DNA of 64,000 bases from Microbacterium schleiferi. GTDB lineage: Bacteria; Actinomycetota; Actinomycetes; Actinomycetales; Microbacteriaceae. The position numbers were made by a program, and so were the translations under genes. The stretch covers positions 1,364,001 to 1,428,000 of the forward strand of contig NZ_CP064760.1 of the NCBI RefSeq assembly GCF_015565955.1, written 5' to 3'. How positions within the stretch are numbered: position 1 is the stretch's first letter; every line of letters begins with the position of its first letter. The notes under the pieces were generated by a model. That model saw only the letters and a list, made by a program, of their open reading frames with translations, did no database searches and was not told the DNA's origin. Below, one piece after another: positions 8,857-18,358 of this stretch.

Positions 8857-10005
8857 GTGAAGTCAGGTGTCGTAGTGCCGTCATCCTCTGTTTCCTCCTC
8901 CACCCCCGTCGTGACTGAGACCGCCCGCCTCGGGCCGGTTCGTCAGACCTACGCCGGGACCGCAGATTTCCCGCCGGTGGCGCGTTCGTACACGCAGGTC
9001 TCGCAGGTCGTCCGCGAACTCGGGCTGCTCCAGCGCACGCCCTGGTTCTACGCCGCTGTCGGCGGCGCGATCGCTCTCGCCTTCGGCGGTGCCATCACCG
9101 GATTCATCCTGCTCGGCGACAGCTGGCTGCAGCTGCTCATGGCTGCCGCGTTCGGCATCCTCTTCACGCAGGTTGCGTTCCTCGCGCACGAAGCTGCGCA
9201 CCGCCAGATCCTCTCGAGCGGCCCCGCCAACGACCGGCTCGCCCGGGTCCTCGGCGGCATCGTCGGGATGAGCTACTCGTGGTGGGACTCGAAGCACTCC
9301 CGCCACCACGCCAACCCCAACCGTGTCGGCAAAGACCCCGACATCGAGGTCGACACGATCTCGTTCCTCGAGACGGATGCCGCAGCCTCCCGCGGCATCG
9401 TGCGCCTGATCACCCGCAAACAGGGCTGGCTGTTCTTCCCGCTTCTCACTCTCGAAGGCTTCAACCTCTACGCGCTGAGCTTCCGCCACCTGTTCTCACG
9501 CGGACCGATCAAGGGCCGGTGGACAGAGCTCGGCATCCTGAGCCTGCGCTTCGGCGTCGTGCTCGTCCCGATCTTCCTGCTGCTGCCCCTGGGTATGGCG
9601 TTCGCGTTCGTGGGCGTGATGGTTGCGGTCTTCGGTGTCTACATGGGGGCTTCGTTCGCGCCCAACCACAAGGGGATGCCGATCATCGCCCCCGACGCGA
9701 AGCTCGACTTCTTCTCGAAGCAGGTGCGCACCTCGCGTAACGTCGCCGGCGGATGGTGGGCGACCTGGCTCATGGGTGGCCTCAACTACCAGGTGGAGCA
9801 CCACCTGTTCCCCAGCATGTCGCGCCTGCACCTGGCTCAGGCCCGCGAGATCGTTCGCGACTACTGCCAGACCCACGACGTGCCCTACACCGAGACCTCG
9901 CTGTGGCGCTCGTACGCGATCGTCATCGGCTACCTGAACCGCGTGGGCCTGGCCGCACGCGACCCGTTCGATTGCCCGATGGTCTCGGAGTACCGCCGCG
10001 CCTGA
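8857..10005 (+). CDS. Membrane fatty acid desaturase (acyl-lipid/acyl-CoA type)
   Basis: A 382-residue integral membrane di-iron desaturase that adds a double bond to fatty acyl chains. The three histidine boxes are visible: HEAAH, HSRHH, and the C-terminal QVEHHLFP. Hydrophobic pairs around residues 65-105 and 215-270 provide four membrane helices. Start is GTG 8857 or GTG 8875; the first 25 residues are low-complexity and not conserved, so the choice is uncertain. Position after a cold-shock gene and before a DEAD-box helicase suggests a cold-adaptation neighbourhood, which is inference. Confidence 0.92.
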   Translation: MKSGVVVPSSSVSSSTPVVTETARLGPVRQTYAGTADFPPVARSYTQVSQVVRELGLLQRTPWFYAAVGGAIALAFGGAITGFILLGDSWLQLLMAAAFGILFTQVAFLAHEAAHRQILSSGPANDRLARVLGGIVGMSYSWWDSKHSRHHANPNRVGKDPDIEVDTISFLETDAAASRGIVRLITRKQGWLFFPLLTLEGFNLYALSFRHLFSRGPIKGRWTELGILSLRFGVVLVPIFLLLPLGMAFAFVGVMVAVFGVYMGASFAPNHKGMPIIAPDAKLDFFSKQVRTSRNVAGGWWATWLMGGLNYQVEHHLFPSMSRLHLAQAREIVRDYCQTHDVPYTETSLWRSYAIVIGYLNRVGLAARDPFDCPMVSEYRRA

Positions 10006-10257
10006 GCGGCCCGGGGCGTCCGCGCACCGCCGGGATCGAGTGTCCAGCTAACACTGATAGGCTCGATCACGGCGGACGGTCGTTCTCGATCTCTGCCAGC
10101 GTCGTCGATACGCATCCCGGCCTGACGGTCCGGCTCTCTTCTCGAACGGCGAACCGATGCGCGAACCCGCGCCGTCGCCAATCCTCCGCTTAACCCAGCC
10201 CTTCGCCGCTCTGTGCGGGTTGTGCCGCTGCCTGCGGATAATCACGAAAGCAACCCC

Positions 10258-11727
10258 ATGACTACTTTCCTTGATCTCGGCGTGCCCGCAGTGCTCGCCG
10301 AGGTGCTCAGCGCAGAGGGCAAGGCCGAGGCCTTCCCGATCCAGGCAGACACCCTGCCGGACTCGCTCGCCGGGCGTGACGTGCTCGGCCGCGGCCGCAC
10401 CGGTAGCGGCAAGACGATCGCCTTCGCGCTGCCGATGGTCGCGCGCATCGCGGCATCCTCGACCCCCCTCACTTCGGGTCGTCCCCGCGGTCTCGTGCTC
10501 GCCCCGACCCGGGAGCTCGCGACGCAGATCGCCGCAACGATCGAGCCCCTCGCGAACGCCGTGGGCCTTCGGGTCACCACGATCTTCGGCGGCGTCAGCC
10601 AGCGCCCGCAGGAGCAGGCTCTGCGCGCCGGCGTCGACATCGTCGTGGCGTGCCCCGGCCGCCTCGAAGACCTCATGAAGCAGCAGGTCGTGCGCCTTGA
10701 CCGCGTCGAGATCAGCGTGCTCGACGAGGCCGACCACATGGCCGACCTCGGGTTCCTCCCCGGCGTGACCCGCATCCTTACGGCCACTCCCGCGGACGGG
10801 CAGCGGTTGCTCTTCAGCGCAACCCTCGACGGCGGCATCGACGGACTCGCTCGCCGCTTCCTGTCGTCGCCCGTGAGCCACGAGGTGGACGAGTCCAGCG
10901 TGCCCGCGGGGGAGATGACCCACCGCGTGTTGCTCGTTCCCGGCACCGAGGAGAAGACAGCGCTCGTGCGTGAACTTGCCTCCGGGCAGGGACGCCGCAT
11001 CCTGTTCACGCGCACCAAGCACCAGGCGAAGAAGCTCGCGAAGCAGCTCACCGCTGCGGGCATTCCCGCGGTCGACCTGCACGGGAACCTCTCGCAGAAC
11101 GCACGTGACCGCAACCTCGCGGCTTTCTCGGCGGCACCCGAGAACGGTGGCGTGCGCGTGCTGGTCGCGACGGATGTCGCCGCGCGCGGCGTCCACGTCG
11201 ACCAGGTCGAGCTCGTCGTTCACGTCGACCCGCCTGTCGAGCACAAGGCCTACTTGCACCGCTCGGGCCGCACCGCTCGGGCCGGCGCCGAGGGCACCGT
11301 CGTCACGGTCGGGCTCGAGGCCCAGCGCCGCGAGATCGCCCAGCTTCTCAAGAAGGCAGGCATCCAGGTCGAGCCTGACTCGGTGCGTGCGTCGTCGGCA
11401 TCCGTTGACACGCTCGTCGGCCCGCGCGCGCCGCACCGGATGCTGCCGGCAACCGCGCCCGTCGCCTCGTCGGCTCGCCCGGCGCGGTCGGGGGGCTCGG
11501 GAAGCGGCGGACAGCGCTCCGGTGGCGGTCAGCGCGGGACCCAGCCTGCGCGCTCGGCGAAGCAGGGCCACACGGCCAAGCCCACTCACGCGCACAACCC
11601 GCGCCACGGTGCCGACCAGGGCGTCGCCGCGGACCGCAACCCGCAGCGCACCACGGACGGTGCTCCCGCCCGTCGCCGCCGCGGCTCCCGCGGTCGCGGC
11701 TCGGGCCAGCGCCCCGCCGCCCAGTAG
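10258..11727 (+). CDS. DEAD-box ATP-dependent RNA helicase
   Basis: A 489-residue RNA helicase. The motifs appear in order: Q motif FPIQADTLP, motif I GRTGSGKT, Ia PTRELA, II DEAD (in LDEADHMAD), III SAT, and VI HRSGRTARAG. After about residue 395 a Gly/Arg/Pro-rich tail (GGSGSGGQRSGGGQ, RRRRGSRGRGSGQR) is expected to bind RNA without a fixed fold. ATG 10258 is chosen because the helicase fold begins right after it (MTTFLDLGVPAVLAEVL); the reading frame is open further upstream but not conserved. The 250-bp leader before it is long, as in cold-regulated helicases, though no specific element was recognised. Confidence 0.94.
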   Translation: MTTFLDLGVPAVLAEVLSAEGKAEAFPIQADTLPDSLAGRDVLGRGRTGSGKTIAFALPMVARIAASSTPLTSGRPRGLVLAPTRELATQIAATIEPLANAVGLRVTTIFGGVSQRPQEQALRAGVDIVVACPGRLEDLMKQQVVRLDRVEISVLDEADHMADLGFLPGVTRILTATPADGQRLLFSATLDGGIDGLARRFLSSPVSHEVDESSVPAGEMTHRVLLVPGTEEKTALVRELASGQGRRILFTRTKHQAKKLAKQLTAAGIPAVDLHGNLSQNARDRNLAAFSAAPENGGVRVLVATDVAARGVHVDQVELVVHVDPPVEHKAYLHRSGRTARAGAEGTVVTVGLEAQRREIAQLLKKAGIQVEPDSVRASSASVDTLVGPRAPHRMLPATAPVASSARPARSGGSGSGGQRSGGGQRGTQPARSAKQGHTAKPTHAHNPRHGADQGVAADRNPQRTTDGAPARRRRGSRGRGSGQRPAAQ

Positions 11728-11753
11728 GGTCTGCGGCGCCTCACCGTTTTACA

Positions 11754-11811
11754 CGAAGGGTCGCAACACGCCGCGCGCACAGAGCGCGCAACGGCGTGTT
11801 GCGACCCTTCG
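11754..11811. terminator. Perfect 20-bp inverted repeat between convergent genes
   Basis: Arms 11754-11773 (CGAAGGGTCGCAACACGCCG) and 11792-11811 are exact reverse complements around an 18-nt loop rich in GCGC. The repeat sits between the helicase and the convergent aldo/keto reductase, so a two-way terminator is the simplest reading. Its length and perfection would also fit a dispersed intergenic palindrome. Confidence 0.65.
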
Positions 11812-11850
11812 CGCGTGGCGTCACGCGCGCGAGAGTGCTGACGGCTCGAC

Positions 11851-12794
11851 TCAGATGTCGGTCGGGGTCCACTCCGAGACGACATCGAGGTCAGCCAACT
11901 CGTCGTCGGTGAGTGTCAGGGTGCCGCTGGCAAGCAGATCGGGAACCTGATCGACCCGCGACGCGCTGGCGATCGGGGCTGCCACGTGCGGCTGACTGCG
12001 CAGCCACGCCAGCGACACCGCTGCCATCGATGTGTCATGCGCCGCGGCGATCCTCTCGAGCACCTCGAGAATCTGAAGACCCTGCGGCGTGGCGTACTTG
12101 GCGGCACCCTTGGCGCGAGGCGACGAGCCGGCGGCATCCGGGGACCGGTACTTGCCGGTGAGGAAGCCGCTTGCCAGCGCGTAGTACGGCAGGATGCCGA
12201 GGTCGAACTCCTCGGCGATCGGCGCGATCTCGCCCTCGACCTCGTTGCGGTGCACGAGGTTGTAGTGCGGCTGCAGCGCGACAGGCTGAGCGACGCCGAG
12301 ATCGGCTGCTGTCTGCATCCATTCGCGCATGCGCGCGGGCGTGAAGTTCGACAGTCCGATCGTGCGGACGAGGCCATCGTCGACGAGTTTCCCGAAGGCC
12401 GCCACGGCCTCGGGGAGGGGAACCTCGGGTCGTCGTAGTGCGCGTAGTACAAGTCGATGGTGTCGACACCGAGCCGCTCCAGCGATGCTTCGGCGGCGCC
12501 GCGGATGTTCTTCAGACCGGGAAAGTCGGGGTGGCGGCTCACCTTGGTCGCGATCGTGAGCCGCGCCGAGGGCCGAGCGGCGAGCCAGGCGCCGATGATC
12601 CGCTCGCTGTCCCCACCGGTGTTGCCGGGAACCCAGGCGCTGTACCCGTCGGCTGTGTCGACGAAGTCTCCGCCGCCGTCGGTGAACGCATCGAGAATCG
12701 CGAAGCTCTCGTCGCGGTCGGCGGTCCAGCCGAACACATTGCCGCCGAGGCAGAGGGGAAAGACGTCGAGGTCGCTGGTTCCGATGCGGGTCAT
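11851..12794 (-). CDS. Aldo/keto reductase, frame break at a C run
   Basis: An NADPH-dependent aldo/keto reductase of about 314 residues. The first part (from ATG 12794, MTRIGTSDLDVFPLCLGG) carries the active-site region FVDTADGYSAW with Asp and Tyr, the 'ATKVSRHP' lysine and LYYAHYDDP with the active-site His. The second part, one frame over, continues EVPLPEAVAAFGKLVDDG, IGLSNFTPARM and the cofactor-binding end. One base added in the GGG at 12427-12429 (CCC on the coding strand) joins the two halves into a full-length enzyme. The physiological substrate is unknown. Probably a sequencing error and not a dead gene. Confidence 0.85.
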
Positions 12795-12926
12795 GTCTCC
12801 ATCCTGGCACCGCCAGAAGGTGAGGACTTTCTCATCGTGTCGTCGATGTGGCACCGACGGCGTGATCGCTAGCGTGTGGCTCGCGGCATCCGTCTCCGCA
12901 TCAGCGTCCGCACCCGAGAGGACTCC

Positions 12927-14533
12927 ATGATCGTTCGCTTCGCCCGCCCTGGCCTTGCCGTTCTTGCCGCCCTGGGACTCCTCCTCGGCGTGTGGGTCGC
13001 CATCGCACCCGCAGCGAGGTCGGATGCCGTGGCCTGCGCGCCGTCATGGTCGTCGGGAGCGACGTACGTCGGCGGAGATACAGCCAGCAAGAACGGCATC
13101 CAATACCGGGCGAACTGGTGGACCCGAGGCGACGACCCGGTCTCGAACAACGGTGTGACCGGAACCGGCCAGCCGTGGACCTCGCTCGGCGCGTGCGGGG
13201 CAGCACGCCCACCCCGACGGCAACCTCCACGCCGACGCCGTCACCGACGGGCACACCGACGCCGCAGCCGACGCCGGCGTGCACTGGCGCCGCGTGGAGC
13301 GCCGACGCGATCTACGTCTCGGGCAACACGGCAAGCGCGGGCGGCATCCTGTACCGGGCGAACTGGTGGACGCGGGGCGATGACCCCGCCACCCACAACG
13401 GTGTAACCGGAACGGGCCAGCCCTGGACGTCACTGGGTTCCTGTGGTGCACCCACCCCGACACCGACACCCACGCCCACCGTCACGCCGGCTCCCACGCC
13501 CACGCCGGCTCCCACGCCCACGCCGACCTCCTCGCCCTACCCGACGCCGTCTCCGACGCCCTCGGGTACGCCGGGAGTCACGCCGGAGTTCGTCTTCAGC
13601 CCGTACAAGGACGTCACCGTCGGCATGAACTGGAACACCTTCGCGATGGGAACCGCCGTCGGCGGGGCCTCCCAACCGTTGGTGGGCGCGGGAGGGCTGC
13701 TCGGCAGCAGCGCCACCGACCTGGATGCTGTCACCCTGGCGTTCGCGACGGGAACGTGCGGAAACGAGAACTGGGGCGGCGTCACCGCCCAGGCCTTCGC
13801 GGATGCCAACATTCCCGCGCTTGCCGCGGCGGGCGTTGACTACATCGTCTCCACGGGCGGGGCGGCGGGAGCTTTCCACTGCTCATCGCCTGCCGGATTG
13901 ACCTCGTTCATCGACCGGTACGCATCTGACCACCTCATCGGCATCGACTTCGACATCGAATCCGGTCAGTCGGCCGCCGACATCCGTGATCTCGTAGCTG
14001 CCGCGACTGGTGTGCAGGATGCCTATCCGCACCTGCGCTTCTCGTTCACTCTCGCAACTCTCGCGGCCAGCGATGGTAGCTACGGCGGCCTCAACGCGAC
14101 CGGTGACGCGACGGTGCGTGCGATCCTGGCATCGGGACTGCGCAACTACACCGTGAACCTCATGGTGATGGACTACGGCGCCGTGGGATCGGGAGTGTGC
14201 GTTGTCAGCGGGGGAGTGTGCGACATGGGAGCCTCGGCGATCCAGGCGACCGAGAACCTGCAGCACACGTACGCAATCCCGGCGAGCAAGATCGAGCTGA
14301 CCCCGATGATCGGCATGAACGACGTGCGCGATGAGGTCTTCACCCTTGCTGATGTGACCACGGTCGCCGCGTACGCGAAGACGCACGGGCTTGCCGGCAT
14401 CCACTTCTGGTCCCTCGATCGCGACGTGCCCTGCTCGCCGCCCAGCGCCTGGGTGTCGATCACGTGCAACTCCGTCCCGAGCGGCACCGCCTCGCTGTCG
14501 TACACGCACGGGTTCCTCGACGCGCTCGGGTGA
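12927..14533 (+). CDS. Secreted chitinase-like enzyme: two chitin-binding domains plus GH18-type catalytic domain, frame break
   Basis: A secreted modular glycosidase of about 535 residues. The signal peptide is RFARPGLAVLAALGLLLGV with cleavage near AARSDA. Two type-5/12 carbohydrate-binding modules follow, each with the repeated pattern YRANWWTRGDDP and TGTGQPWTSLG. They are joined by Thr-Pro linkers. The catalytic barrel begins near PYKDVTVGMNW and has the GH18 core DFDIES with the catalytic Glu codon at 13958-13960. The frame changes between module 1 and its linker at the G4 run 13197-13200; one added base restores GACGGSTPTPTATSTP. It probably degrades chitin outside the cell. Confidence 0.85.
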
Positions 14534-14612
14534 GGGATGCCAGGACCGGACGCATAACGGACTCACGGCCCGTTCCGCTGACGCGGGGCGCGCGCTTCGG
14601 TAGCGTGAGAGT

Positions 14613-16292
14613 GTGAACGCACCCGTCGATCCGACATCCACGCCCGCCTGGTCCGCCCTCACCGCCGCCGCTTCCGGATTCACTCCGGATCTGCGCGCCT
14701 GGTTCGACTCCGACCCCGGTCGCGTCGAGCGGATGAGCCATCCTCTCGCCGACCTCCACGTCGACCTGTCGAAGAACCTCGTCAGCGACGAGATCCTCGC
14801 CTCGCTTGTCGAGCTGGCCGAGCAGACCGGCGTCGCCGAGCGCTTCGCGCAGATGCTCGCCGGGGCGCACCTGAACACGTCCGAGGACCGTGCCGTGCTC
14901 CACACGGCCCTGCGCCGGCCCGCCGGACAGGCACCGGCTCTCGTCGTTGACGGGCAGGACGTCGACACCGACGTCCACGCCGTGCTGGACGCGATGGATG
15001 CCTTCGCCGAGCGCGTGCGCTCGGGGCAGTGGGTGGGCGTGACCGGCAAGAAGGTCACGCACGTCGTCAACATCGGTATCGGCGGGTCAGACCTCGGCCC
15101 CGTCATGGTTTACGAGGCTCTGCGCCCCTATGCGAACGCCGGGATCGAGGCGCGGTTCGTCTCCAACATCGACCCCACCGACATGGCGCAGAAGACCGCC
15201 GACCTCGACCCCGAGACGACGCTGTTCATCGTCGCATCCAAGACCTTCACGACGCTCGAGACCCTCACCAACGCCCGCCTCGCGCGCGACTGGCTCTGGG
15301 CAGGGCTGCAGGCATCCGGCGCCATCGATGGCTCCGACGCCGCCAAGACGGATGCCGTCGCTCACCACTTCGCCGCCGTCTCGACCGCGCTCGACAAGGT
15401 CGCCGCCTTCGGGATCGACACCGACAACGCCTTCGGCTTCTGGGACTGGGTCGGCGGCCGCTACTCCGTCGACTCGGCGATCGGGCTCTCGCTGGTCATC
15501 GCGCTCGGACCGGATGCCTTCCGCGACCTTCTCGCCGGCTTCCACGCCGTCGACGTCCACGTCGCCACCACGCCGCTCGCGCAGAACGTGCCCGTGCTCA
15601 TGGGCCTGCTCAACGTCTGGTACACGAACTTCCTCGGTGCGCAGTCGCACGCCGTGCTGCCCTACGCACAGCAGCTGCACCGGTTCCCCGCGTACCTGCA
15701 GCAGCTCACGATGGAGTCCAACGGCAAGCGCGTCCGCTGGGACGGCTCACCGGTCACCACCGACACGGGCGAGGTGTTCTGGGGCGAACCCGGCACGAAC
15801 GGCCAGCACGCGTTCTACCAGCTCATTCACCAGGGCACGCGCCTGATCCCTGCCGACTTCATCGCCGTCGTGAACCCCGCCTACCCGCTCGAGGATGGCG
15901 GGCGCGACGTGCACGGCCTGTTCCTCGCGAACTTCCTCGCGCAGACGAAGGCCCTCGCGTTCGGGAAGACCGCCGAAGAGGTCGAGGCCGAGGGAACGAC
16001 CGGTGCGCTCGTCGCGGCTCGCACGTTCCCGGGGAACCGTCCCACGACCTCGATCTTCGCGCCGGCGCTCACGCCGTCGGTGCTCGGTCAGCTCATCGCC
16101 CTGTACGAGCACATCGTGTTCACCGAGGGAACGATCTGGGGCATCAACTCCTTCGACCAGTGGGGTGTCGAGCTCGGCAAGCAGCTGGCGCTGCAGATCG
16201 CTCCGGCGATCGAGGGCGACGCGGATGCCGTCGCGGCCCAGGATGCCTCCACCCGCGCACTGCTGGAGTACTACCAGGCTCACCGGTCGTAG
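14613..16292 (+). CDS. pgi: Glucose-6-phosphate isomerase
   Basis: A 559-residue cytoplasmic enzyme that interconverts glucose 6-phosphate and fructose 6-phosphate in glycolysis and gluconeogenesis. The phosphosugar-binding loop is seen in [20 protein letters not shown], and the family signature in [20 protein letters not shown]. The catalytic Glu is in [10 protein letters not shown] and the C-terminal GVELGKQLA is present. Length is normal. Start is GTG 14613. It stands alone as a monocistronic unit with a terminator right after it. Confidence 0.97.
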   Translation: MNAPVDPTSTPAWSALTAAASGFTPDLRAWFDSDPGRVERMSHPLADLHVDLSKNLVSDEILASLVELAEQTGVAERFAQMLAGAHLNTSEDRAVLHTALRRPAGQAPALVVDGQDVDTDVHAVLDAMDAFAERVRSGQWVGVTGKKVTHVVNIGIGGSDLGPVMVYEALRPYANAGIEARFVSNIDPTDMAQKTADLDPETTLFIVASKTFTTLETLTNARLARDWLWAGLQASGAIDGSDAAKTDAVAHHFAAVSTALDKVAAFGIDTDNAFGFWDWVGGRYSVDSAIGLSLVIALGPDAFRDLLAGFHAVDVHVATTPLAQNVPVLMGLLNVWYTNFLGAQSHAVLPYAQQLHRFPAYLQQLTMESNGKRVRWDGSPVTTDTGEVFWGEPGTNGQHAFYQLIHQGTRLIPADFIAVVNPAYPLEDGGRDVHGLFLANFLAQTKALAFGKTAEEVEAEGTTGALVAARTFPGNRPTTSIFAPALTPSVLGQLIALYEHIVFTEGTIWGINSFDQWGVELGKQLALQIAPAIEGDADAVAAQDASTRALLEYYQAHRS

Positions 16293-16295
16293 ACC

Positions 16296-16338
16296 CGGGA
16301 ACGGATGCCCGGCGCGCGTGCGCTCGGCATCCGTCCCG
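16296..16338 (+). terminator. Hairpin terminator after pgi
   Basis: CGGG and ACGGATGCC (16296-16309, with one unpaired A) pair with GGCATCCGT and CCCG (16326-16338) around a GC-rich loop. It begins 4 bp after the pgi stop. No clear U tract follows, as is common in high-GC actinobacteria. Confidence 0.6.
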
Positions 16339-16367
16339 CACCGGGCGGGCGCCTCCGACGACGAGGC

Positions 16368-16868
16368 ATGAGCTCAGTGCGCCCTGCGAACGGCCGCTCT
16401 CCGACCTGGCCGATCGTTCCCCGGGACGACCTGCTCGCAGAGTTCCTGCATGGTCTTGTCGGCTCACCATCGCAGGGTGCCTCTTTGGTCGGGCCCGCTG
16501 GCGTCGGCAAGTCCGTGCTCGCGCGCCAGCTCACTGAGCAGTTGTCGCCGGCTGAGACCGTCACCGTGATCGGATTGACGGCACTGTCGGGGTGCCGCTC
16601 GGTGCCTGGGCGCCAACGCTCGCGGCGCGGAAGCTCCCGACGGATCCACGTCGTGCAGTGACGGCTCTTGTCGCGGCGCGAACTCGAGGTTGCGTCGCGA
16701 GCGGCGAGTCGCGCACGGACGAAGGAGATCGCCCAGGCACTCGGCCTCTCTGAGTCGACCGTCAGCAATCAGCTGCACTCGGCATTCCGAAAGCTCGGCG
16801 TCTCGTCGCGCGACGAACTGCGCGAGGTGCTTGCCGAACTCGGCCTGAGTGGAGTGTCTGAGCACTGA
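16368..16868 (+). pseudogene. Remnant of a large LuxR-type ATPase regulator with its middle deleted
   Basis: Two ends of one large regulator family are joined in 500 bp. The first 290 bp encode an AAA/P-loop start (VPRDDLLAEFL, then GPAGVGKSVLARQL and VTVIGLTALSG). The last 200 bp encode the C-terminal LuxR DNA-binding domain (LSRRELEVASRAAS, ALGLSESTVSNQLHSAFRKL). Intact members have roughly 800-900 residues, so about 2 kb is missing at a join near 16662-16676. The N-terminal part also has a frame slip at the G4 run 16589-16592: one added base gives SGVPLGAWAPTLAARKLPTD. The product cannot be a working sensor. Confidence 0.8.
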
Positions 16869-16897
16869 ACGGGCGAGGCTCGAGCGAGTCGTCTCGG

Positions 16898-17377
16898 CTA
16901 CTTGGCGACGAGGCCGTACGTGATCTTCTCGTCGTCGTATCCGACCTGGAAATTCCACTGATCGTTCTCGAAGATGCCGCTGGTGCCCCCATCGACTGTC
17001 GTCGTGTACTGAGCGCGCAGCACATCGAGCAGCGCAGCCCCCTCGGCTTCGACGTCGTCGCAGGCGTACTCGAGCGCCGCCGCTCCCCCCGAGGCCGGAA
17101 ATCCGCTGTTGTACGTTCTTGCAACCACGAGATCGCACGCCGGGACGGGCACGTCGGACGGCCATCCTTCGGGGTACGCGACGACCTCGACCGAGGACCC
17201 GCTGCGCTCGTCCTGCTCGACCGCGTTTTCGGCCGCTCCGGAGTTCTGGTCCGCCGAAGTTGCGTCGCTGTTCGTCGCGTTCTCCACGGGGGCTGACGGG
17301 TCGGCTGAGGCCCCGCATCCGGTGAGGAGGATCCCGGCGAGGATCATGGTGGTGGTGACGAAGGCGGGGCGATGCAT
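16898..17377 (-). CDS. Hypothetical lipoprotein
   Basis: A protein of 159 residues with a lipoprotein signal ending in LTGC (Cys21). A Ser/Asn/Ala/Glu-rich spacer follows, then a compact domain ending in NDQWNFQVGYDDEKITYGLVAK. Two cysteines in the mature part (in PACDLVV and YACDDVE) could form a disulfide. ATG 17377 is chosen because it directly precedes the signal; the frame is open further upstream without signal. The family is not recognised. It is divergent from another lipoprotein gene. Confidence 0.7.
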   Translation of the reverse strand: MHRPAFVTTTMILAGILLTGCGASADPSAPVENATNSDATSADQNSGAAENAVEQDERSGSSVEVVAYPEGWPSDVPVPACDLVVARTYNSGFPASGGAAALEYACDDVEAEGAALLDVLRAQYTTTVDGGTSGIFENDQWNFQVGYDDEKITYGLVAK

Positions 17378-17510
17378 GGCGGGCTCGTTTCTACAGGGGG
17401 CGTTCCTGGGGTAGTGCGGGACGAGAAGAGTCTCGGGAGGGGTGGGCTCCGGCGCAATGGGCACCAACTGCCCATTGCGCTGGCAGGGTCCCTCCTCGAC
17501 GCTCGTACTC

Positions 17511-18206
17511 ATGTCTCTTGTGTCGAAGTTCACGACCTCCGGAGCCCTCCTGATCCTGGCTAGCGTGCCGATTCTGAGCGGATGCGGGGCGGGGTCGCCG
17601 TTGCCGACACCGACCTCCACCCTCGACGCGGCTGCCGCCGATGCCGCGGGAGGCTCCGGTGGTGCCGACGGCGTTGACGGATCGGGAACCGATGGTGGTG
17701 GATCGGAGGCCGAGGGCGGCGGAGCGCCGGGTGCTCTCGGCGATTGTGTGCCGGGTCGATGGGTTCTGGGCGAGGGGCAGGTGACGGCGTTCTACGGAGC
17801 TGTTGCGGCCTCGATTCCCGAGCTCGAGATCGCGCCCTTCGGCACGATCGGCTTGACCCTCGATACCGAGGGCACCTACGCATACGCGCCCGACTACGGT
17901 TTCGTGCTGACAGTGTCGGCAGGTCCCGTCTCGATAGAACCGCGTGCGGTGGTCACCGGAGCGGTCACGGGATCGTGGAGCATCGAGAGTGGGCGACTCG
18001 TGCTGACCGAGACCGACAGTGCGCTTGCGGTGGACGCTCAACTCAACGGTCAGGCTTTCGATGTCGCGGACCTGACCAATGGCCTGATCGAGTCCAGTCC
18101 CATGCTCAGTTCGCCCGGCGCGGTCGTATGCACCTCGACGACCCTCACGGTGCCGTACGAGACGGGGAGCGGCTCCGTGGATCTGCAGTGGGATCGAGTG
18201 TCGTAG
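17511..18206 (+). CDS. Hypothetical lipoprotein with Gly-rich spacer
   Basis: A protein of 231 residues starting MSLVSKFTTSG, with lipobox LSGC (Cys25), then a long Gly/Ala/Asp/Ser spacer to about residue 80. The folded part (CVPGRWVLGEGQVTAFYGAV to the end) resembles in general shape the small lipocalin-like lipoproteins of actinobacteria, with a paired cysteine (CVPGRW and VVCTSTTL). No enzyme motif is seen. The start is ATG 17511; the longer reading has no conserved features. Confidence 0.7.
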   Translation: MSLVSKFTTSGALLILASVPILSGCGAGSPLPTPTSTLDAAAADAAGGSGGADGVDGSGTDGGGSEAEGGGAPGALGDCVPGRWVLGEGQVTAFYGAVAASIPELEIAPFGTIGLTLDTEGTYAYAPDYGFVLTVSAGPVSIEPRAVVTGAVTGSWSIESGRLVLTETDSALAVDAQLNGQAFDVADLTNGLIESSPMLSSPGAVVCTSTTLTVPYETGSGSVDLQWDRVS

Positions 18207-18315
18207 GTTCGACACCGCCCCCGACCGCGCTTGCCTTGAGATTTATCGGTCTCGGCATCCGCACGAACAACATGTGAGTCCCGATCCGCTTCACCGCGGG
18301 CGGAAGTCGCGCTAT

Positions 18316-18349
18316 TCTCGATGATTGAACAGCTGTTCAATCATCGAGA
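18316..18349. promoter_or_regulatory. Perfect 34-bp palindrome, TetR-type operator
   Basis: The sequence from 18316 to 18349 is a perfect inverted repeat centred between 18332 and 18333; its core is TTGAACAGCTGTTCAA. Such elements are typical operators of TetR-family repressors. It ends 9 bp before the start of the glycosyltransferase gene, so it must control that gene. No TetR gene lies next to it, which is unusual. Confidence 0.7.
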
Positions 18350-18358
18350 GGGTCCGTC

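Noticed and set aside
13440..13580. Tandem repeats of Thr-Pro codons
   Set aside because: They encode the flexible linker between chitin-binding and catalytic domains of the chitinase, common in secreted modular enzymes.
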